From Verrucomicrobiia bacterium (GTDB lineage Bacteria; Verrucomicrobiota; Verrucomicrobiia; Limisphaerales; DSYF01), in NCBI GenBank assembly GCA_035765895.1, contig DASTWL010000073.1, positions 1-57,729 on the forward strand: DNA of 57,729 nucleotides, given 5' to 3'. Below the pieces are notes generated by a model. That model was not told the DNA's origin. It saw nothing but the letters and a program-made list of their open reading frames with translations, and ran no database searches. The first letter of the stretch is position 1. Every line of letters starts with the position of its first letter. This document shows, one piece after another, positions 7,741 to 16,697 of the stretch. Made by a program: the position numbers and the translations under genes.

Positions 7741-10398
7741 ATGAACAAGGTCAAGTGGTGGGTGGGCGGCGTGGCCGCGGTTGTCATTTTATGCTGGGCG
7801 CGGGGACAGAGTGATTTGAGCGCCCAGTCCTACACAGCCGAACCGGTTGCCGAACCCCGGCCGGTGTTTGACCTGCCGTTGGTCGCGCCAGAGGCCGCTC
7901 CCGAAACCGGCACCTTCTGGTTGTATTCCAAAAGCGCGGGCGAAGCCGGCTGGCCGCCGCTCCCGTTCGATCCCTACGCCGGGGTGCTGCCGCTTTACAT
8001 CCTGCCGGGTGGCCAATATCTCGTGGCCGACACGCCCACCGACTTTGCCGAGCTGCAGGCGCTGCAATTCCAGATGGCGCAACTGGAGTCGGGCGCGACG
8101 TTGACCACGATGGATTCGTCCAGCGAACTGCCGCCGTTCCCGGATGACGGTGACACCAACTCGGGGGGCGGCACGTTGAACGGCCCGCCTTATACCAGCC
8201 CGAGCTATCCGAGCAATGCGCTCTGGCTGGAGATCACCGGCGTTTCCAATGGCGTGGCGCTGGTCAACCTGCACGGCACGGTTTCAGGCACGCTTTACGA
8301 ATTGCTGTCAAAGGAACAACTGACCAATGCGGATTGGCAGAGCGAAGCGCCGTTATGGCTCGGCGCGGAAAATCAGGACTGGACGCCGGCGCAGGTGCCG
8401 GTGGGAATGCGGACCAACCAGTTGCTCCTGTGGGCGCGCTCCTGGGCGGATGCGGACGGCAACGGCATTCCAGACTGGTGGGAGCAGCAGTATCTCGGTC
8501 AGAGCGGCGTTGACGCATACGCCGATCCCGATGGCGATGGCTGGGCCAACCTTCAGGAATACCAGAACGGGACTGACCCAAATAATTTCAACACGTCACC
8601 GGCGCCGCAGGGACTCGTGGTTCACGTTAATGACGCAGGAACGGTAGCCACCGTTGATTGGTTGAGCACGGGTTCTGCCGTTACCGGCTATGTGGTTGAA
8701 CGGTCATTCAACGGGGTGGACAACGATTATTCCGTGATCGCACCGAGTTATGTGGACAACACGTATCTTGTTCCCTCCGGCGAATATGACTATGCCGACA
8801 TTCCCGCATTTCGCGTGCGGGCACAATACGCCAACGGCCTGTCGGCATGGAGTGATTGGCAGTGGCCGCAGGAATGTTTGAATCCGGTCAGCGCCCAAAT
8901 GGTGACTACGCCCAGCGCCGGTGGAATGCTGTCAGCTCAGAACATCCCGGCGGATGCCGATGCCCTGCGCCTCAATGGATATTATTTTGACGAAGCCACC
9001 GCTGATTACGTGACAACCAACCTCACCCTGGCCGTTGCAGATTTCACCAACGGCTTGGCCATGCTGCCAACGGTTGCGCAAAGCCATTCGTATTTCTGGA
9101 ACTGCCAGGCGCTGCGCCATTCGGGATTGGTCACGATCAGAGGACCAGTTTATGCGTCCGATGGCCAGGGCAAGATCTTCATGGATGGGCGCGAGCATCT
9201 GCGGCAAAATCTTGCCTATGCCTTGCGTGCGGCTTCCGTTGTTGAACCATTTGTATTGTCGGAATCAGCTGGACCACTGAATGGCGAAACATCGTTGGAT
9301 TGTCTGGTCGCCGACTACCATTGGGCGGATGATACATGGTTGCCGAATCTTGCGGAGATCGATGTCTGGCAGCCGTTTGAGCAGAATTACGCTTTGCGCA
9401 ATACGGCCTTTGACCCTCAAGCGCTAGACGCGAACGGATGGCTGACCACCGGATTCACTAACAATCCAGGTGGCGGCTTTAGCCTCATGTCCCCGGCCGC
9501 TTATGAGTTTGACGGAGTCGGCGTCTTTGGAACATTCCAGCCGCTGCTCTCCGCTGAAGTAACCCAGTGGGCGTGCCCAGGTTGGGCCGATTGGGCTTTG
9601 GGTATAGCCTATGAAATTTTACACACAGTCACCCTGACGAATAACACTCGAAACTATTTTGGCTTGGAAATCCTGTCCGCTCAGGTGGCATGGCCTGGAA
9701 CAACCGCCGTAGTGCGTGCCGGTAAGACAATTACCAACTGGAACGCCCAAGACTATCCCCACTTCTATCCAGAAACGAAACAGCCAATTTTCCAAAACGC
9801 AGGATTTTACTTCGGCCATGTTGGCAGTGATCCGTTGCCTGGGCACTTCGTGTTTACAATCACGAACACGACTCCGCTAATAATTGCATCCGTTGGCGAC
9901 CCCGGGTTTGAGATAGCCGGCTATGCTAAGTTGGCAATCGTGAACGGCTATACCAACAAATTTGCTTACTTGGGCCAGTATTTTGACAAAGCCTACAAGG
10001 CCAATCCGGACGGCACCCGCAGCACCAACGAAACCGGCTTCCTCTCGCCGTATGGAGAATTCCTCGCGACCGAACCGGGCAAGACCTTCCTGACCACCAA
10101 ACCCGATGGCGTCAGCACCAACGTCGGCGAATGCGTGGTGAACGTCATCAAGCTGCAACTCGACGTGAACCACGACGGCACGATGGAGACGGCATGGAAC
10201 AGCCCAGACAACACAACACAAAACAATCCCTTCATGTTTTGGGTGAACAACAATTACGACCGCCTCACGATTGATAAGGACGACAACACCTATTACGACG
10301 ATGATGTTTTTCACCGGCGAACCAATCCGCAAAGAGCCCCTACACCGGCGTGGCCGAACCGGATAATGAGTATCGAGACCCCAGCGGCAACCGGGTGA
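7741..10398 (+). CDS. Large secreted protein, N-terminal part of a frameshifted gene
   Basis: 885 residues from the ATG at 7741, chosen because it has an AAGGGA ribosome site and a signal peptide (MNKVKWWVGGVAAVVILCWARG). Upstream in-frame codons read through non-coding leader. Around residues 235-275 is a calcium-binding thrombospondin-3-like stretch (DADGNGIPDWWEQQYL, then YADPDGDGWANLQEYQNGTDP), followed by a fibronectin III-like domain (VDWLSTGSAVTGYVVERSF) and a long beta-rich region. The last 30 residues after YYDDDVF (HRRTNPQRAPTPAWPN) look out of frame. The natural continuation lies in the -1 frame and encodes the hydrolase part that follows, giving an intact length of about 1,400 residues. 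It is probably exported to the surface or medium. Confidence 0.75.
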   Translation: MNKVKWWVGGVAAVVILCWARGQSDLSAQSYTAEPVAEPRPVFDLPLVAPEAAPETGTFWLYSKSAGEAGWPPLPFDPYAGVLPLYILPGGQYLVADTPTDFAELQALQFQMAQLESGATLTTMDSSSELPPFPDDGDTNSGGGTLNGPPYTSPSYPSNALWLEITGVSNGVALVNLHGTVSGTLYELLSKEQLTNADWQSEAPLWLGAENQDWTPAQVPVGMRTNQLLLWARSWADADGNGIPDWWEQQYLGQSGVDAYADPDGDGWANLQEYQNGTDPNNFNTSPAPQGLVVHVNDAGTVATVDWLSTGSAVTGYVVERSFNGVDNDYSVIAPSYVDNTYLVPSGEYDYADIPAFRVRAQYANGLSAWSDWQWPQECLNPVSAQMVTTPSAGGMLSAQNIPADADALRLNGYYFDEATADYVTTNLTLAVADFTNGLAMLPTVAQSHSYFWNCQALRHSGLVTIRGPVYASDGQGKIFMDGREHLRQNLAYALRAASVVEPFVLSESAGPLNGETSLDCLVADYHWADDTWLPNLAEIDVWQPFEQNYALRNTAFDPQALDANGWLTTGFTNNPGGGFSLMSPAAYEFDGVGVFGTFQPLLSAEVTQWACPGWADWALGIAYEILHTVTLTNNTRNYFGLEILSAQVAWPGTTAVVRAGKTITNWNAQDYPHFYPETKQPIFQNAGFYFGHVGSDPLPGHFVFTITNTTPLIIASVGDPGFEIAGYAKLAIVNGYTNKFAYLGQYFDKAYKANPDGTRSTNETGFLSPYGEFLATEPGKTFLTTKPDGVSTNVGECVVNVIKLQLDVNHDGTMETAWNSPDNTTQNNPFMFWVNNNYDRLTIDKDDNTYYDDDVFHRRTNPQRAPTPAWPNRIMSIETPAATG
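10307..10311 (+). other. Predicted frameshift site (one T lost from a T run)
   Basis: The frame of the 7741 gene is coding up to GATGATG, then a run of five T. After the run the -1 frame, reading FSPANQSAKSPYTGVAEPDN, is open and joins smoothly to the downstream hydrolase part. The -1 frame has stops at 10272 and 10302, so the switch must lie between about 10305 and 10398. Restoring a sixth T would make one continuous gene. The run is G-TTTTT-C and is not a canonical X-XXY-YYZ slippery heptamer. Confidence 0.6.
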
Positions 10399-11951
10399 TC
10401 CCCTGTGCGCGTGATTTGGAAGACTTTGCCCGGCTGTGGATTCTCGGCCTCGGCACCAACCTGCTGGCTGACATGCCATCCGACTGGCAAATCACATTGA
10501 ACTGGGGTGATGTTGGCGCGCCGGACATGAACAATCCCGCTATCGATTTGTTCGTCGCTCAAGATTTTGACGGCGGGATTGCCTATCTAACCAACGCCGC
10601 AGACGCGCAGGTGCAGACCATTGCCGCCTACAATCCCTGGCTCGGGCAGCTCGGGCCCGGCCAACAAATTCATTTAAGGGGCGCGCAATTTACCAACGGC
10701 TGGGCGGGCAACTATTTCATCTGGTGCGGCGCCAAAGCCGGGACCGGCAAATTGACCCTGACCGTGGCAAACGGCAACGGCGATACAGTGGCGCAAACGA
10801 CGGCTTGCATCCAGATCAGAGACATCAAACAGATGTATGAACGATGGACCGTGGGTGACCAGCCGGGCGTTTCGCCGGCAACCAACGCCGTTCCCGCGGC
10901 GGAGGATTTGCCGCCATTTACACCGGCGTTCCAATATGGACTGTCAGCAAGCACAAACACGCCCTACATACTCTATGTTCACGGCTGGAACATGAACCGC
11001 TACGACAAAGACCGCTTTGCCGAGTCCGCATTCAAACGGCTCTACTGGCAGGGCTATCAAGGGCGGTTCGGTGTGTTCCGCTGGCCGACGGACTATGGTT
11101 TCTCTGGCGATATATTTGGAAGTTGGAGCAATCCATTGACTGATCCGCACAATTACGATAATAGCGAATTTTATGCGTGGCGGTCGGCGCAAGGGTTATT
11201 GAACAAGCTGGAAGATTTGAACACGGAGTATCCTGGGCACGTTTATTTGCTGGCGCACAGCATGGGCAATGTCGTCGCTGGTAATGCGTTGCGACTGGCG
11301 GGGAATGATCAAATCGTAAACACCTACATCGCCAGCCAAGCTGCAATACCGGCGCATGTGTATAACGGGGCTAACACGAACCTGATTGATTTTACCCATA
11401 CGAACCCGAAAATTCCGTCTTGGTTGACAAGGTCAAGTTGGGGGCCGGATACGCCAAACATTTACGGCGACCGGCTTGCCGGCAACAGCGCCTCTGTGGG
11501 GCGCCGAATCAATTATTACAACGTAAATGACTACGCGCTCTCGCCGGATGCTTGGTGTTTCAACCAAGAGTGGAAGCCCGACAATTTCTTCGGAGGCTAT
11601 TATAATTACACAGGCAGCACAAATGATCCAGCCCCTTGGAATCACTTCGAGTTTGTTCCCATAGGCGAGAGTCCCTTGGCTCTTGATATTGTCAACAATC
11701 AGCAAGACCTGTATGAGGCCTTTTCCTATGCTGCTGAATCACGCTCCAAAGCTTTGGGTGCCACACCAAATGTTGCCAACCTCACTCAAACCCTCAATCT
11801 GACCACGGTGTGGCCAACGGACTCGTCCGGCCACAATTATTCCGACCACTTCTACCATAGCGCAGAATTTCGAGGTGATTGTTGGCAGGAGTGGAATTAC
11901 TGGAACACGCTGCTGTTTTCTTCGCAATATGGTTTCAACATCGGCAATTGA
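10350..11951 (+). CDS. Alpha/beta-hydrolase domain, C-terminal part of the frameshifted secreted protein
   Basis: 533 residues from a GTG at 10350; the coding frame is open from 10305. It opens with YRDPSGNRVIPCARDLEDFARLW and a beta-rich linker, followed by an alpha/beta-hydrolase domain. TPYILYVHGWNMN carries the oxyanion HG motif. YLLAHSMGNVVAGNAL is a nucleophile elbow (AHSMGN, variant of G-x-S-x-G), with catalytic Ser about residue 309. A candidate catalytic His lies in HNYSDHFYH near the C terminus. The overall form resembles the DUF900-type esterase/lipase group. It has no signal peptide of its own, which supports it being the end of the 7741 gene. Substrate unknown. It is followed after 6 bp by the next gene. 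Confidence 0.75.
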   Translation: MAEPDNEYRDPSGNRVIPCARDLEDFARLWILGLGTNLLADMPSDWQITLNWGDVGAPDMNNPAIDLFVAQDFDGGIAYLTNAADAQVQTIAAYNPWLGQLGPGQQIHLRGAQFTNGWAGNYFIWCGAKAGTGKLTLTVANGNGDTVAQTTACIQIRDIKQMYERWTVGDQPGVSPATNAVPAAEDLPPFTPAFQYGLSASTNTPYILYVHGWNMNRYDKDRFAESAFKRLYWQGYQGRFGVFRWPTDYGFSGDIFGSWSNPLTDPHNYDNSEFYAWRSAQGLLNKLEDLNTEYPGHVYLLAHSMGNVVAGNALRLAGNDQIVNTYIASQAAIPAHVYNGANTNLIDFTHTNPKIPSWLTRSSWGPDTPNIYGDRLAGNSASVGRRINYYNVNDYALSPDAWCFNQEWKPDNFFGGYYNYTGSTNDPAPWNHFEFVPIGESPLALDIVNNQQDLYEAFSYAAESRSKALGATPNVANLTQTLNLTTVWPTDSSGHNYSDHFYHSAEFRGDCWQEWNYWNTLLFSSQYGFNIGN

Positions 11952-11957
11952 TGACGA

Positions 11958-13061
11958 ATGAAAATTAGACGTTCACTTTTCTGGTTCACCGTCATTTGCA
12001 TTGCACTGATGGTGATAATTGTTTGGTTTGGGAGAAAACCAGATCAAGCGTCGTTGCCGGCAGTAGGCGAGACTAACGCCGCGTCTTCACCGAAAGCAGC
12101 CCATGCCGAGACGGCGCCGACACACCAATCTGGCTCACCCCTTCAGACAAATAGAGCCGTTGCTGCGAGCGTTCCCAATGCGCCGCCGACAGCGGTGCCT
12201 CCGAAAACCAAGGGCGAGCAGATGAAAGAAGCGTTAGCCGCTTTCAACGATGAAGATGTTGTTTTGTATGGGCGGGTGATAGATCAGTTCAGCAACGCCG
12301 TGGCAAACGCCACAATCACCGGCAGCATCCAGGTGAACAACGGCACACGGGTGGGTGCGGACAAAATCACGCTTCTCACCGATGCCAATGGTTTTTTCAC
12401 CATTAGCGGTTACCAAGGTAAGGCGCTTGGAATTTGGGCGACAAAGAAGGGCTATGTGATGGCGACGCCTGACACACGATTCGTATATTCGCATCTTTGG
12501 TCAGAAGCGGAGAGATACAATCCCGATCCCAACAATCCGGCCGTCATCAAAATGTGGAAGCTGCAAGGTGCGGAGCAGTTGACGGGGATTAACCAGCGTT
12601 ACAAGTTTCACTTTTCGGAGGCTCCGATAAGATTTGATTTGCTGGCGGGCAAAATCGTTCCAACTGGAGGGGACATAAAAATCACAGTGCGTCGTTCGCC
12701 GGGCGTGGTTTCGGAGCGCACATTACAAGATTGGAGCGTTCAAATTGAGGCGGTGGACGGCGGTTTGATTGAAGCTTCGGCGGAGGACGCACGGTTTGTT
12801 TACGAGTTGCCGGATGGCGGTTATCAGTCTGGCTACACCTACACGATGTCAACGAACACGCAGAGTTGGCACGGAGCGTTGGATCAAATGTTCTATTTGC
12901 GCAGCCGCAACGGACAGGTTTTCAGCAAGCTCATTTTTGGCATTTCGATCAATCGGCAACCCGATGATTACGTGTGGGTCGAGTTTCACGGGGAACTGAA
13001 TTCGAGCGGCTCGCGCAACTTTGAAGCCGACGCGGGAGCGATGGCGATGAAACAGCCATGA
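11958..13061 (+). CDS. Membrane-anchored protein with carboxypeptidase-regulatory-like domain
   Basis: 367 residues. The N terminus is a single membrane anchor or uncleaved signal (MKIRRSLFWFTVICIALMVIIVWF), followed by an Ala/Pro/Ser-rich linker to about residue 85. A beta-sandwich of the carboxypeptidase regulatory type follows: VLYGRVIDQFSNAVANATIT, then TDANGFFTISGYQGKALGIW and KKGYV. The C-terminal 150 residues are beta-rich and unassigned (YELPDGGYQSGYTYTMS, YVWVEFHGELNSSGSRNF). Such domains usually mediate binding or assembly at the cell envelope. It lies 6 bp after the hydrolase part and overlaps the next gene by ATGA, so the three are probably translated together. Confidence 0.7.
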   Translation: MKIRRSLFWFTVICIALMVIIVWFGRKPDQASLPAVGETNAASSPKAAHAETAPTHQSGSPLQTNRAVAASVPNAPPTAVPPKTKGEQMKEALAAFNDEDVVLYGRVIDQFSNAVANATITGSIQVNNGTRVGADKITLLTDANGFFTISGYQGKALGIWATKKGYVMATPDTRFVYSHLWSEAERYNPDPNNPAVIKMWKLQGAEQLTGINQRYKFHFSEAPIRFDLLAGKIVPTGGDIKITVRRSPGVVSERTLQDWSVQIEAVDGGLIEASAEDARFVYELPDGGYQSGYTYTMSTNTQSWHGALDQMFYLRSRNGQVFSKLIFGISINRQPDDYVWVEFHGELNSSGSRNFEADAGAMAMKQP

Positions 13062-13474
13062 GGCAATCGATCCGAATCCTCGTTGCTTTGTTTGCGCTCG
13101 CGGGAATCATCGCGTGGACCATGTTTACGGTGCAGGTGTGGCAATGGGGGCATTCATTCACGGGTTTCGGCGTGGGGGACGGCGCAGGCAACAGCAGCGG
13201 TTCACCGGGAGCGGCGGTCTTCGGTTTTATCCTCATCACAGCCATTTGGTTTTTGCCCGTCAGTCCTTACCTGTGCATGGCCGGCGGCGCGTTCAATCTC
13301 ATCACGGGAAAAGCGTTGCGTGTTGCTTACGTGTATTCGTTGGTGGCGCTGGTTTTGATGACGCTTGCAGAGCTGGTAAGCTTTCATCCTGTGTTTGAGT
13401 TCATGGCGATGGGAAACATCGTGATTAGCGGCCTGTGGGTCTACGCATTCCGGGGGAAATTCATTGGTCAATAG
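13058..13474 (+). CDS. Small integral membrane protein, unknown function
   Basis: 138 residues with four predicted membrane helices (ILVALFALAGIIAWTMF, VFGFILITAIWFLPVSPYL, VAYVYSLVALVLMTLAELV, FMAMGNIVISGLWVYAF) joined by short loops. Its ATG overlaps the stop of the preceding gene (ATGA), which supports translational coupling. I recognise no family or catalytic motif. It may be a membrane partner of the upstream anchored protein. Confidence 0.65.
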   Translation: MRQSIRILVALFALAGIIAWTMFTVQVWQWGHSFTGFGVGDGAGNSSGSPGAAVFGFILITAIWFLPVSPYLCMAGGAFNLITGKALRVAYVYSLVALVLMTLAELVSFHPVFEFMAMGNIVISGLWVYAFRGKFIGQ

Positions 13475-13574
13475 GTCGGGGGGTTACGATTGCAAGCCTT
13501 ACCCCTTAATCCAAACCCTAGTAGTCGAAACCTTGAACCAGACGCTGTTAAAACCATAAGACGTTGAATTCCGA

Positions 13575-13859
13575 ATGATCGCATTCCTCCTAATTTGCCT
13601 ATTCTTCGCCGTGGCACTGCCTTCCGTTCCATTGCTTTGCGCATGGCACTTCAATGCGGGAAGAATTGTCACCTTGATCGCCGGCATGATCAGCCTTGCA
13701 TTAGTCGCGGGGATTACCAGGTATGTTGTGTTCATGTTTGGGGCGGGTGAAGGCGATACGGATTTCCCCATTCTCATTGGCTTGGTGCTGTCGGGAGGTA
13801 TCGTGCTTTGCACCCTGATTATGATGACGAATGGCGGACGGAAAAGGGCCGACAAATGA
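13575..13859 (+). CDS. Small integral membrane protein, unknown function
   Basis: 94 residues, three hydrophobic helices (IAFLLICLFFAVALPSVPLLC, IVTLIAGMISLALVAGITRYVVF, ILIGLVLSGGIVLCTLIMM) and a basic tail (GGRKRADK). It starts 100 bp after the previous membrane protein on the same strand. No family is recognised. Length and hydrophobic pattern suggest a real protein, but there is no strong ribosome-binding site. Confidence 0.5.
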   Translation: MIAFLLICLFFAVALPSVPLLCAWHFNAGRIVTLIAGMISLALVAGITRYVVFMFGAGEGDTDFPILIGLVLSGGIVLCTLIMMTNGGRKRADK

Positions 13860-13968
13860 AGACCGGCGCCTGAGATAGAATACCAGATTTGGCTCTTCCG
13901 CCGTCTATGCCAGGGCAGCAACGCGCAAACCTGCGGCCTCAAGCAGCCCACCGACATCCGCCCGAGTC

Positions 13969-14241
13969 TTCCCCACAGAGACCGCTCCAAACCTTGCGCC
14001 GGGTGCCGTATTCCTTGCAAGGATCGCTCTGTTCCTTGCAAGGTTTGCTCCTTTCCTTACAAGGAAAACTCCAGTCCTTGCATGGAAAATCATTTTCCTT
14101 GCAAGGTTTGCTCCGGTCCTTGCATGGAAAACTGTTTTCCTTTTAAGGAAAATCATTTTCCATGTAAGGAAAATCGTTTCCCTTGCAAAGACTGCTCATT
14201 TCCTTGCAAGGAAAACTCCTTTCCGCGCAAGTTCGGTGTCC
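13969..14241. repeat. Array of 21-bp-spaced palindromes (core TCCTTGCAAGGA)
   Basis: Palindromic cores related to TTCCTTGCAAGG begin at 14011, 14032, 14053, 14074, 14095, 14116, 14137, 14158, 14179, 14200 and 14221, an exact 21-bp period. Degenerate copies at 13969 and 13990 keep the same phase. Variants change both arms in a compensating or centre-conserving way (CCTTACAAGG, CCTTGCATGG, CCTTTTAAGG, CATGTAAGG). Spacers alternate between GTTTGCTC-like and AAAATC(A/G)TT-like. The block fills most of the 670-bp gap between 13859 and 14531. Apparent reading frames here only reflect the 7-codon periodicity. No known element is recognised. Confidence 0.9.
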
Positions 14242-14530
14242 CGATTCGCGCCAGCGACCATGTTCTAATGGACATTGTTCGCACTCCTAATCATAAAAGC
14301 ACACTCCTTTTCCGTTAACGAACCGCGGTTTCGCCCTGCCCCGCCGTGGCATGTCTCCGGCTCAATCCCAGCCGCAGCCTTCGAGTTCACGCGCTTCCGC
14401 AAGCCGTTCTTGCGGGCCTTCATGGCGCGCGGCCCCAGGCTGAATCAGATGGCGGTAAAACCTCTAAACAAACGGGGCGCGTCACACCGACCCCGGAGGT
14501 CAACTCTGCCGTAAAACGAAAGGTAAAGTC

Positions 14531-15151
14531 ATGAGCTATGCCAAAGTCGGGCTGGACGGTTTGACGGTGCCAGCCAAAATCCAATACCTCCGCCGCCTCG
14601 TCGCGGCGCTGACGGGCAATCCAAACTTCCCCACCCCGAACCCCGCCGTGGCGGACCTGACGGCGGCGGCGGATGCGTTGGAAGCGGCCTACAACGACGC
14701 GCAGGCTGCCCGGCTGGTTTCCAAAACCAAGACCGGCATCCAGGACGCGCAGGCCCTGGACACGGACGCGCTGGTCAACCAGCTCGCCAGCTACGTGGAC
14801 AACGCCAGCGGAGGCGACGCGGAAAAAATCGCGAGCGCGGGTTTCGCCGTGCGCGCCACGCCAACGCCCGTGGGCGATCTGCCCGCGCCCACCGACCTGC
14901 AGGTGCTCCCCAGCGAGCACGCCGGCAGTGCGGACGTGTCGTGGAAGTCCGTGCGCGGCGCCCGCGCCTACGTGATCGAACGCGCCCCCGACGAGCCCAG
15001 CCTCAACTGGGCGGTCATTGGGACAAGCACGCGCGGCCGGGCCTCATTAAACACGATGACCAGCGGCCTCAAATACTGGTTCCGCGTCGCCGCCGTCGGC
15101 GCCGCCGGCCAGAGTGCGTGGAGCGACCCGGTGCCCTTGTTCGCGCCGTGA
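14531..15151 (+). CDS. Fibronectin type III domain protein
   Basis: 206 residues without a signal peptide. Residues 1-110 are helical and Ala-rich (YAKVGLDGLTVPAKIQYLRR, VADLTAAADALEAAYNDA). Residues about 118-206 form one fibronectin III domain: LPAPTDLQVLPSEHAGSADV, VSWKSVRGARAYVIERAPDE, GLKYWFRVAAVGAAGQSAWSDP. The start ATG is preceded by AAAGGTAAAGTC, a plausible ribosome site. Proteins of this layout occur repeatedly in Verrucomicrobiota, but their function is unknown to me. The gene stands alone and ends 25 bp before a strong terminator, so it is a single-gene transcript downstream of the palindrome array. Confidence 0.8.
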   Translation: MSYAKVGLDGLTVPAKIQYLRRLVAALTGNPNFPTPNPAVADLTAAADALEAAYNDAQAARLVSKTKTGIQDAQALDTDALVNQLASYVDNASGGDAEKIASAGFAVRATPTPVGDLPAPTDLQVLPSEHAGSADVSWKSVRGARAYVIERAPDEPSLNWAVIGTSTRGRASLNTMTSGLKYWFRVAAVGAAGQSAWSDPVPLFAP

Positions 15152-15175
15152 GCTCCTTAGCGTGCCCCGAAACGA

Positions 15176-15209
15176 CCAGCGGAACGCGCCCGCGTTCCGC
15201 TGGTTTTTT
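15176..15209 (+). terminator. Rho-independent terminator after the fibronectin III gene
   Basis: A perfect 13-bp GC-rich stem (CCAGCGGAACGCG at 15176-15188 with CGCGTTCCGCTGG at 15191-15203) is followed by TTTTTTG and more T-rich sequence. It separates the fibronectin III gene from the riboswitch-led unit. Confidence 0.9.
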
Positions 15210-15288
15210 GTTTTTCTCCTTGGCAAACCTGACGCGCGGATTTAACAAGGCCGCCGCTCTTTGAATGGCGGATATTTCTCCGCCGCTT

Positions 15289-15430
15289 GCAATCAGGTGA
15301 CAGGGAACCCCGTGTGATTCGGGGACGGTTGCGCCACTGTAACGGGTTACGAGTTTCCATGGCCACTGGCTTTTGCCGGGAAGGCGGAAACGAGGATTGA
15401 AACCCGGAGTCAGGATACCGGCCTGGTTGT
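15289..15430 (+). promoter_or_regulatory. Cobalamin (B12) riboswitch
   Basis: Closing stem P1 pairs GCAATCAGG (15289-15297) with CCTGGTTGT (15422-15430). Inside are the family's conserved blocks in order: ACAGGGAA (15300-15307), CCCCGTGTGATTCGGGG, the B12-box-like GCCACTGTAAC (15333-15343), a GCCACTGG element near 15362, and GTCAGGATACC (15409-15419). The downstream hairpin CTCGTC...GACGAG (15432-15452) may belong to the expression platform; there is no following U-tract, so control may be at translation. The first gene downstream on this strand starts at 15710, about 280 nt away, with no gene between. Confidence 0.9.
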
Positions 15431-15709
15431 GCTCGTCAGTCGGGAGGACGAGTTGATGGTTGAAAGTTGATCGTTGATGGCGGGAACAAAAGTTTCCCAA
15501 GTCCAGCAACCTTCAACTAAACCGTCAGCCAGCCGCCCGCACTTCTCCGCCAAGAGAAGGATGAGGCCAGCCCGTTTCCGCCCGAGCGGAACGGAATGTG
15601 AATGCCTTCATTTCCATTTGGCGGGGATGAAGGTTTTTTGCCTTCGTCCCCCGCACTGGTCCTCGCAACCAAAAACTCCGCTCCCGCGGAATCGTCAGAA
15701 CCAGTGCCC

Positions 15710-16687
15710 ATGAAACAAATCGTAATCCGCCGGCTGGCGGCCCTGTGGTCCGTCCTCGCGGCCGCCCCGCTCACCGCCGCCACCCTTGTCACTCACTTTG
15801 CCACCGATCCCGCCGCCGCCGGCTGGCAGGCTTATGGCAACACCAATCTCTTCACCTGGGACGCGACAAATGAGAACCTGCGCGTGACGTGGGATTCTTC
15901 CCAGCCCAACAGTTATTTTTACCACGCGCTCGGCCAGACACTGTCGCGCACGAACGACTTCCTCGTTCAATTCGACCTGAATTTGAGTGACATCACGGTG
16001 AGCAACGATCCCGGCAAGCCCTACTCGTTTGAAATCGCCCTTGGACTGATACAGCACACGCAGGTGACCAACACCGCGTTGGCCCGGGGCTCCGGGGAAT
16101 CGCCCAATCTGGTGGAGTTCGACTATTTCCCCAACGACTTCAATGACTACGGTGCCAGCGTTTCCACAGCATTGATTTCGAGCACGACCAATTACTGGAA
16201 CGGGGGCTTCACGTTTCCGCTCGAACTGGCCACCAACACGCACTATCGCGTGCAAATGACGTTCACGGCCGCCGACCAAACCCTGCGGGCCACCCTGACG
16301 AGCAACGGTGTGCCGGTGGGCCCGTTGGAAGAAGCAACGATTGATGCCTACTTCGGAGATTTTGCCGTCGATACCGTGGCCATCAGCAGTTACAGCGACC
16401 AGGGACAGTTCCCGGGTTACGAAGGTTCGGTGCTCGCGCACGGAACCGTTGATGATCTCGTCGTGGCCGCGCCGTTGCCGGTTGGCACCCTCACCTCGCC
16501 CGCCGCCGGAAAGGTGGCCCTGCTCAGCGACCCGAGCTGGCTTTACACGCTGGAACGCAGCACGAACCTGATGGATTGGTCGGGCGCGGCAGCCGCTGTG
16601 CCCGGCAACAACGGCATGTTGTCGCTGCAAGACACCAACGCGCCGGCCGACGCCGCTTTCTATCGCGTGCACGCAACGCTGCCTTGA
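15710..16687 (+). CDS. Secreted beta-rich protein downstream of the cobalamin riboswitch
   Basis: 325 residues from the ATG at 15710, chosen because it gives a signal peptide ([24 protein letters not shown]). An in-frame ATG at 15602 would add 36 residues before it. The body looks like a concanavalin/LamG-type sandwich ([68 protein letters not shown]). The C-terminal 60 residues ([15 protein letters not shown], then [16 protein letters not shown]) match the tail seen on many secreted Verrucomicrobial proteins. The riboswitch suggests it is made when cobalamin is scarce. A role in surface binding or uptake of corrinoids is inference only. The CWC-prepilin gene follows after 10 bp. Confidence 0.75.
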   Translation: MKQIVIRRLAALWSVLAAAPLTAATLVTHFATDPAAAGWQAYGNTNLFTWDATNENLRVTWDSSQPNSYFYHALGQTLSRTNDFLVQFDLNLSDITVSNDPGKPYSFEIALGLIQHTQVTNTALARGSGESPNLVEFDYFPNDFNDYGASVSTALISSTTNYWNGGFTFPLELATNTHYRVQMTFTAADQTLRATLTSNGVPVGPLEEATIDAYFGDFAVDTVAISSYSDQGQFPGYEGSVLAHGTVDDLVVAAPLPVGTLTSPAAGKVALLSDPSWLYTLERSTNLMDWSGAAAAVPGNNGMLSLQDTNAPADAAFYRVHATLP

Positions 16688-16697
16688 ACTGCACGAC

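Noticed and set aside
10302-10320. Programmed -1 ribosomal frameshift
   Set aside because: The tract G-TTTTT-C lacks the X-XXY-YYZ form and I see no clear downstream pseudoknot. A lost T is the simpler reading, although not excluded.
13969-14241. CRISPR array
   Set aside because: The unit is a short palindrome with spacers of about 9 bp that are themselves similar; there are no unique spacers of 25-40 bp and no cas genes.
13889-14318. Reading frames with 7-residue repeats (SLQGKL... and FPCKEN...) over the palindrome array
   Set aside because: The periodicity is forced by the 21-bp DNA repeat and appears in several frames on both strands. Palindrome symmetry, not codon preference, is conserved.
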